From Cymbomonas tetramitiformis (taxonomy: Eukaryota; Chlorophyta; Pyramimonadophyceae; Pyramimonadales; Pyramimonadaceae), in contig LGRX02027204.1 in the NCBI GenBank assembly GCA_001247695.2, positions 1 through 64,000 on the forward strand: DNA of 64,000 nucleotides, written 5' to 3'. Made by a program: the position numbers and the translations under genes. Below are positions 58,403 through 64,000 of the stretch, piece after piece. Each line of letters begins with the position of its first letter. Positions within the stretch are counted from its first letter, which is position 1. The notes under the pieces were generated by a model that saw only the letters and a program-made list of their open reading frames with translations, was not told the origin of the DNA and did no database searches.

Positions 58403-59520
58403 TATTCCGTTTCCGAGCACCCGGCACTGTGTTTTCTGTGACATATCGTGCATATATATATATATCTTATATATATACCCTCAGATCACCCTTTCTGTCA
58501 GGTTATCGACCCACTTCACGCTAAGTGGTGTTTCGGTAAGCATCAGCTCGCTTTGGCAATTTGCCGATTCTAAAGTTCCCTCTAAAGTACCTTACGGTTA
58601 AAGCGCATTCGCCGCAACCGATTTCCTTGAGACAACACGTGGGCTGCCTACCGTCAACGAGAAAGGTTTTCCACGGTTTCCTTCGGCCAAAATTCCCTCT
58701 TTCCCTCTTATTCCTTCACCCTGACCGGCTATTTCCTTCCGATGTCTCAACACCGCCAATCAACCCTCGCAGAGGCGCTTCGATCGGCACGACGGGCTAG
58801 TGCTACTCCTTCTCCGCCCCCCTGGAAATTCTGGCACTACGACGCCGGGTCCGACACGACCGAGACGCATTGTGTCCACCGCCTCTCTACGTTCGCGTCC
58901 TTTCTCATTGCGTCCTTCGCCCACGCCTTTCATGTTCTTCAACGATCCGTCGGTCCTTGTACCAGCGCATATCTGATAACTTTATTCTTTCTTTTTCTTT
59001 TATTTTCTTATTCTTTTCTTTTATCTTTCTTCTTTTCTTTTTATCTTATTTACTGTTTTTGGTGCTTCATATAGGCTTCTAGCCTTACATTCCACTGTTT
59101 TACTTCATGACAAACACTGGCTATTCAGCCTAGTATTACAATCACTTTTCCGGTATATGTATGGTCTCGAACCTCCTACATCATACCCTTATGTATAGTC
59201 TTGGCGCCATGCCTAATCCTAACATGTGAAACTTGCTTATTCCTTAATTCATTTGATCAACACTAACTGAGGTCCACTTTCCAAGCTTCCCTTTCAACAT
59301 GTTGCTCTCTAACAATCACTAGCAGGATTCCTGTATTGACATCTGCCATCGACCAATCATGTGCACATATATGCCTGATTCTGGTACTCCTCCACCAATC
59401 ATCAGGCAGATCACGATATTGCCATTGCAGATCTTTCTGGAATCCACCAGATCCTCAATATAATTATTGTCATTGCAGATCTTCTCCTGAAATCTGCCTT
59501 GCCATCAATTATTTCTTCAT
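58403..59520. other. Retroelement leader, truncated gag start and unassigned sequence
   Basis: After the LTR-like repeat comes an (AT)n run, then an ATG at 58741 (MSQHRQSTLAEALRSARRAS), resembling other gag starts here but decaying into a T-rich tract after ~50 codons. Beyond 59100 nothing is recognised except a repeated CATTGCAGATCTT word (59425, 59472). Confidence 0.35.
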
Positions 59521-59539
59521 ACAGCTGTGACCGGCATGT

Positions 59540-60205
59540 AACAAGGCCCTTGCAGCATGCAACCACCCGTCACCAGCATGCAACCTGGCAGGTGTAGCAT
59601 GCAACCTGGCCTCTGTCGCATGCAACCTGGCCTCTGTGGCATGCAACCAGACATCTGTAGCATGCAACCTGGCCTCCGTGGCATGCAGCCTGGCGTATGT
59701 AGCATGCAACCTGACATTTGTAGCATGCAACCTGGCCTCTGTCGCATGCAACCTGGCCCCTGTGGCATGCAACCCGACATCTGTCGCATGCAACCTGGCC
59801 TCTGTCGCATGCAACCTGGCCTCTGTGGCATGCAACCCGACATCTGTAGCATGCAACCTGGCCTCTGTCGCATGCAACCTGGCCTCTGTGGCATGCATGC
59901 AACCCGACATCTGTAGCATGCAACCTGGCCTCCGTGGCATGCAACCTGGCCTCTGTAGCATGCAACCTGACATCTGTAGCATGCAACCTGGCCTCCGTGA
60001 CATGCAACCGGGCCTCTGTAGCATGCAACCTGACATCTGTAGCATGCAACCTGGCCTCCGTGGCATGCAACCGGGCATCTGTAGCATGCAACCAGGCATC
60101 TGTGGCATGCAACCAGGCATACGCAGCATGCAACCAGGCATCTGTATCATGCAACCACTCGTCGGCAGCATGCAACCAGATCTCTGTAGCATGCAACCCC
60201 GCTGC
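59540..60205. repeat. 21-bp minisatellite, GCATGCAACC core (LTR side)
   Basis: About 30 units of GCATGCAACCTGGCCTCTGT(A/C/G) with C/T/A variants. On the minus strand it follows GAGGGGGGAGGAG and TTGTACCGGGAGG (60195-60240), so it probably lies in the 3' LTR of the gypsy element. Because 21 is divisible by 3, several frames stay open; these are not genes. Confidence 0.85.
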
Positions 60206-60224
60206 TCGTACCTCCCGGTACAAC

Positions 60225-60240
60225 TCCTCCCCCCTCAAGA
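60225..60240 (-). other. Polypurine-tract-like site of the gypsy element
   Basis: CTCCTCCCCCCTCAAGAG on plus (GAGGGGGGAGGAG on minus), just downstream of the pol stop; expected primer site for plus-strand DNA synthesis and LTR boundary. Confidence 0.45.
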
Positions 60241-60273
60241 GCGGCCTATCTCCCGATGCCGCTCCCGGTGTCT

Positions 60274-63200
60274 TCAGGTATCAAGCTCCCCGAATTGAAG
60301 ATGGTGGAAGAGATGACGCAGTAACGGAGCTGGTACGGGGTACACGGCGTGAGCATCTCGCGCCCCTGGTTGCTGTGAAGACGATGGTCCAAGCTGAGCA
60401 GTCTCAGGGTGCCCTCCGGTGGCCCATTTACATGCGCAAGGTGTCCGCGAGGTACACTCCAGTAATGGCGTTGGTGGAGGTGAGCTAGTCCAGATACATG
60501 TCGGCTTACGATATCGCTCTCCATACTTACAGTAGGTGCAAAAAAGAGGCTGTGGCAGTTTGCGAACCACTGACCGCAACCGCAGTGCATTCGGGTATCT
60601 TCCCTCAGGGTTTTCAAGAAACCAGTGCTTGGGCTTCAAGTACTCGATAGCATCCAGGGTGCATTTCACACTCTTGTCTGCTCCTTCCAGATCAGGAGGG
60701 CCTCCCGTAGTGCGCGCCTGACTGTACTGGGTGCATGGAGGGCTGGCCCAGATGACATCAAAGAATCCCGGTGGATACTGAGTGGGGTCCCAGTCAGACT
60801 CCATTGATGCGAGATGGTTAGGTTGCCAACGTGGGTCGTTGTCGAGCGTAACCACCGAGGCAGACGGGAAGCACTTGGCAAACTCCCTTTCCACCGATCC
60901 AGTCCCGCTGAACAACACCAAGATTCTCACTGGCCGGGTCTTCCGCTCTTCAAGGTCGGTGATCACCACTAGCTCTCCATTCCCCAAGGTTTCCACCCGC
61001 TCCCACGGCAGACAGAAGTCTTCTGGTGGAGAATCCACTTCCGGAACGTCACATGGGTGTTCCGTTAGCTGGGATAAGGTGACGCCAAGGTGGACGGGCT
61101 GTCGCTGTTGACGTCGCCGTCGGTCATGCTCAGTGGATTTCAGCATGTCCGCCTGCATGCCTAATCGTCGTGCCTCGAACTCCTTGAGCTGCTGATTTTC
61201 CCCGCCTCTGTCCATCTTGTCTCTGGAGCGCCACTGGTCGGGAGCTGCCGAGTAGCCCGTCCAGCGTACCTTCCATTCCTCCACAGATTTACCCTTGACC
61301 ATGCGTACACGATACGCCAGGATTTTGTCCACGTGAGCTTCCGCTTGCTTATCTACCATTACCGGGTCAGGTACGGGCAGTTGTGCTCGAGATGCAAACT
61401 CATCCTTGCCGGAGATGTACGGCTTCAGGCGGTGCTGCGCAAACACGTCGTGAATGCGCCAGTGCGGCGGTAGGGCCAACCGATATGCCACCGGTGCCCC
61501 GCGGTCCGCCTCTGCCAGCTCCGCCTGCAAATCGCTGTAGAAGCACTCCACCACGGTCACAGGTCCATGCCAGCGCTTACCGAGCTTTCGGCACAGCGCA
61601 CGGTCCATCACCTTTTCCGTCAGATGACGAGCTTCGATCCACACCAGATCCCCCACTGCGTACTTATGCTGCTTGTGGCGCCGGTCGAACTGCTCCCGCT
61701 GGCGCTGCTGAGCCAACTCAAGGCGGCCACGCGCGTCTCGCAACTGCGACGAAAACTTCGCAGCCATTTCATGGGCGGTACCCACCCCCCCTTTCCGTCG
61801 CGCAGAGCCAGGGAGAGTTGCAGCTTCCAGGAAAAGGTCTAATTGAGACATCGGGGACACCCCGTAGCATAGCTCAAAGGGCGTGAACCCGGTGACATCA
61901 CTGCGCGAGTCGTTGATAGCGAACTCCACGTTCGTCATGTAGAGGTCCCAGTCATCAGGATTGGCACCCACGAACGAGCGCAACATGTCCTCCACCACCC
62001 GGTTGGTGTGCTCCGCCTGTCCGTCTGAACGAGGGTTGTACGGAGTGGTAGAAGCCACCCGTACCCCCATAAGCCTCATTAGCTCGCGCCAGAACGAGTC
62101 CTGGAATCTGGGGTCACGGTCGCATACAATCTTCATGGGGGCTCCATGCTGCCTCCAGACAACGTCGAAGTAGATGCGGGCCACCGTTTGCGCAGAGCTG
62201 TCCCCAAAGTTCATGGGCATAAGGCGCACCATTTTGCTCAGCTTGCACGTGAAGGTGACAAAGGCGTCGTTTCCTTGGGCGGTGAGCGGCAGCCCTGTAA
62301 CGAAGTCCACGCTCACATCCTGCCAATTGCGTTGGGGAATAGCGTGCGGATTCAATAATCCATCGGGGTAGGATGCCCGGGGACGAACCGCCTGACATGT
62401 AGGGCATGAGGCCACCCATCCTGCCACATCCTCGGAGGCATTCTTCCACCAGAACCTGCGGAGAACTCTCTCCAGTGTCTTCTCCCGGCCAGTGTGGCCT
62501 GCAGCGGTGGAGTCGTGGGCATCCTTGAAGACTACTTCTCGCAAAGGGGAGTCCTCGCCGAGAACCAGCTGGTACCGTCCTGCGGCTACACGCCATAGCA
62601 CGTCCCCGCAACGATACGGAAATCCCTCGTGGCATGCATGGTGCGGGGCCGCAAGGATCTCATCCCGCAGCTGCCGAAGAGGGCCGGCACATGCATACTC
62701 ATCGTGCAGGGACTCCAGGAATGTAACGTCTGTGGGGAGGCTCGTAGCATCGCGGGTCTCAGCAGCCTTACCCCGTCGCACTATAGGAGGCGCCACTCGG
62801 GGATGCCGCACTCTCGGCAACAGCTGTCGGGTAGGGGGAGCATGTACCACCAGCACGGGCCACGGAAGGTCGTGAAGTACACCGTCAGGAGTCTCGAACA
62901 GCTGTGTGGGTACTCCTCGTTCGTCATGGGTAGGTATCACCTCCACCAGCCTCATACCAGCCATTCTGAAGAGCCGCCTCCATTGAGGCATGCGGGCCTG
63001 GATGTCCGGTAGAAGGAACACTGCCGAGGTATGTGCGGGGTCTTGCCGCCATTCGTCCACATACTTACGCAACACCGCCTCGATGGAGATATGACTGCTG
63101 GAGTATGGGGGGTTGCACCAGACGTGCTTTCCCCGCCACTGTTGTTGCAGACAATCAGTCCAGTAGGCGTCCACTTGGCGGTTCCGTCCACCCAGGTCAC

Positions 63201-63933
63201 AACACGCGTCGACGTCGAAGCTGCCGGACTGTCGTTGGAGGCGCTCAAAGACCTCCTTGCGCACCTTCCAGTCTTGCCGATCGGCTGGGGGCTTGGCGGT
63301 TCGACTAGACGGCCGAGCTGGCTGCTTAGGCCTTCGAGAATCCATAGCAGGCCGTGTCGAGGTTTTCGGCGTGACGGAAGGAGCCGTCGTAGCAATGGGT
63401 TGTTGCAGCCGAGCACTACGACGCAATACCGGGGTGGTTCCCGGGGTGCTCGTTTCCTGCCGGTGCTTTCCAGATTCGGACATATCAGCGAAGTAGTCGG
63501 TGGGAGCTCGCAGCATCAGTTGTGCTTCAGGCTGCATGCTGCATGTTGCATGCTCAGCTGGGCGTGTTGCATGCTCAGCTGGGCAGGTTGCATGCGAAGC
63601 TGAGCTGGCTGTATGCGAAGCTGAGCTGGTTGCATGCGAAGCTGAGCTGGTTGCATGCTCAGCAAGGCATGCTGCATGCTCAGGCGAGCTGATTGCGTGC
63701 TCAGACAAGCGTGTTGCATGCTCAGCGGGGCAGGTTGCATGCGAAGCTGAGCTGGTTGCATGCGGAGCTGAGCTGGTTGCATGCGAAGCTGAGCTGGTTG
63801 CATGCGAAGCTGAGCTGGTTGCATGCGAAGCTGAGCTGGTTGCATGCTCAGCAAGGCGTGCTGCATGCTCAGGCGAGCTGGTTGCATGCTCAGGCAAGCG
63901 TGTTGCATGCTCAGCTGGGCAGGTTGCATGCAA
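60274..63933 (-). CDS. Ty3/gypsy pol fragment: MTase-like domain, integrase, chromodomain, C5-MTase-like domain
   Basis: 1219 codons. Residues 1-135 are minisatellite read-through, so the real N-terminus (or RT/RNase H) lies beyond the window. Residues ~220-345: DVDACCDLGG ... VWCNPPYSSSH (NPPY 274-277) ... AVFLLPDIQARMPQWRRLF, like phage/DIRS N6-adenine methyltransferase domains. H473/H480-C510/C513: HHCC zinc finger. Integrase triad D543, D605, E641 (SDGQAEHTNR). Chromodomain ~865-920 (VDKILAYRVRM ... WKVRWTGYSAAPDQW). Residues ~1003-1200: ILVLFSGTGSVEREF, SPPCTQYS (PC motif) and FLENPEGR (ENP in place of ENV), a cytosine-5 methyltransferase-like domain. Reading frame intact. Confidence 0.8.
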   Translation of the reverse strand: MHATCPAEHATRLPEHATSSPEHAARLAEHATSSASHATSSASHATSSASHATSSAPHATSSASHATCPAEHATRLSEHAISSPEHAACLAEHATSSASHATSSASHTASSASHATCPAEHATRPAEHATCSMQPEAQLMLRAPTDYFADMSESGKHRQETSTPGTTPVLRRSARLQQPIATTAPSVTPKTSTRPAMDSRRPKQPARPSSRTAKPPADRQDWKVRKEVFERLQRQSGSFDVDACCDLGGRNRQVDAYWTDCLQQQWRGKHVWCNPPYSSSHISIEAVLRKYVDEWRQDPAHTSAVFLLPDIQARMPQWRRLFRMAGMRLVEVIPTHDERGVPTQLFETPDGVLHDLPWPVLVVHAPPTRQLLPRVRHPRVAPPIVRRGKAAETRDATSLPTDVTFLESLHDEYACAGPLRQLRDEILAAPHHACHEGFPYRCGDVLWRVAAGRYQLVLGEDSPLREVVFKDAHDSTAAGHTGREKTLERVLRRFWWKNASEDVAGWVASCPTCQAVRPRASYPDGLLNPHAIPQRNWQDVSVDFVTGLPLTAQGNDAFVTFTCKLSKMVRLMPMNFGDSSAQTVARIYFDVVWRQHGAPMKIVCDRDPRFQDSFWRELMRLMGVRVASTTPYNPRSDGQAEHTNRVVEDMLRSFVGANPDDWDLYMTNVEFAINDSRSDVTGFTPFELCYGVSPMSQLDLFLEAATLPGSARRKGGVGTAHEMAAKFSSQLRDARGRLELAQQRQREQFDRRHKQHKYAVGDLVWIEARHLTEKVMDRALCRKLGKRWHGPVTVVECFYSDLQAELAEADRGAPVAYRLALPPHWRIHDVFAQHRLKPYISGKDEFASRAQLPVPDPVMVDKQAEAHVDKILAYRVRMVKGKSVEEWKVRWTGYSAAPDQWRSRDKMDRGGENQQLKEFEARRLGMQADMLKSTEHDRRRRQQRQPVHLGVTLSQLTEHPCDVPEVDSPPEDFCLPWERVETLGNGELVVITDLEERKTRPVRILVLFSGTGSVEREFAKCFPSASVVTLDNDPRWQPNHLASMESDWDPTQYPPGFFDVIWASPPCTQYSQARTTGGPPDLEGADKSVKCTLDAIEYLKPKHWFLENPEGRYPNALRLRSVVRKLPQPLFCTYCKYGERYRKPTCIWTSSPPPTPLLECTSRTPCACKWATGGHPETAQLGPSSSQQPGARDAHAVYPVPAPLLRHLFHHLQFGELDT

Positions 63934-64000
63934 AGCTGAGCTGGTTGCATGCTCAGCAAGGCATGCTGCATGCTCAGGCGAGCTGGTTGCATGCTCAGGC
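63530..64000. repeat. 21-bp minisatellite, GGTTGCATGC core (pol side)
   Basis: About 22 units of GGTTGCATGCGAAGCTGAGCT with GAAG/TCAG variants, reaching the window edge. It shares the 10-mer GCATGCAACC (inverted) with the 59.5-kb array. It keeps the pol frame open as HATSSAS-type repeats. Confidence 0.85.

Noticed and set aside
59509..60298. Long Cys/Met/His-rich frames on both strands over the minisatellite
   Set aside because: A 21-bp repeat keeps frames open on both strands; no non-repeat coding sequence.

Overview
The window is eukaryotic nuclear DNA from a protist, most plausibly a flagellated alga. Support: canonical GT-AG introns in the 8.2-11.9 kb genes, a centrin-binding (Sfi1-like) repeat protein, dense nested retrotransposons with chromodomain integrase, satellites, and an integrated polinton-like virus. 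I cannot name the species.

Layout. 0-2 kb: the end of a long acidic, Pro/Ser-rich open frame on the minus strand that runs off the window. 4.4-5.8 kb: Sfi1-like gene (minus). 8.2-11.4 kb: three minus-strand exons of a ParB-like plus beta-class DNA methyltransferase gene; the middle exon is frameshifted by an 8-bp tandem duplication. 11.66-11.93 kb: a MYND zinc-finger terminal exon. 11.96-12.82 kb: a 145-bp tandem array that resumes at 39.32-39.68 kb.

12,820-39,320: a 26,501-bp polinton-like virus (PLV) inserted inside that array. It has 648-bp terminal inverted repeats (TIRs; one mismatch noticed) and an exact 6-bp target duplication (aactgc). It encodes a major capsid protein, penton, FtsK/HerA-type packaging ATPase, DDE integrase, protein-primed type DNA polymerase B, an AEP primase-SF2 helicase, a class-3 lipase, a SET protein, an adenine methyltransferase and three fibre-like proteins sharing an N-terminus. 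Most genes have a TATAGTATA-like box touching the start codon. AT-rich 60-78 bp repeats, also present in the TIRs, sit at five gene junctions, and 21-bp perfect palindromes occur between genes and twice inside the polymerase gene. A distinct cargo block (33.2-38.0 kb, plus strand) lacks these signals. It carries a coiled-coil protein, a two-helix membrane protein and seven short modules without an ATG, most of them Cys-rich, each opening in phase 0 right after a splice-acceptor-like site. This block is the most novel part of the window.

39.7-64 kb: a host terminal exon, then mostly transposon debris. 42-48.8 kb has no gene but recurrent GGGTTGCAGCCC-type and pyrimidine-tract motifs. 48.8-58.4 kb is a nested stack: a gag-only LTR element, interrupted by a 6.3-kb terminal-inverted-repeat element, which carries a 181-bp satellite, which is interrupted by a second gag-only LTR element with 255-bp LTRs and a 5-bp TSD. 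60.3-63.9 kb (minus) is a Ty3/gypsy pol fragment with an N6-adenine-type methyltransferase-like domain, integrase, chromodomain and a C-terminal cytosine-5 methyltransferase-like domain, flanked by two 21-bp minisatellites that share the core GCATGCAACC.
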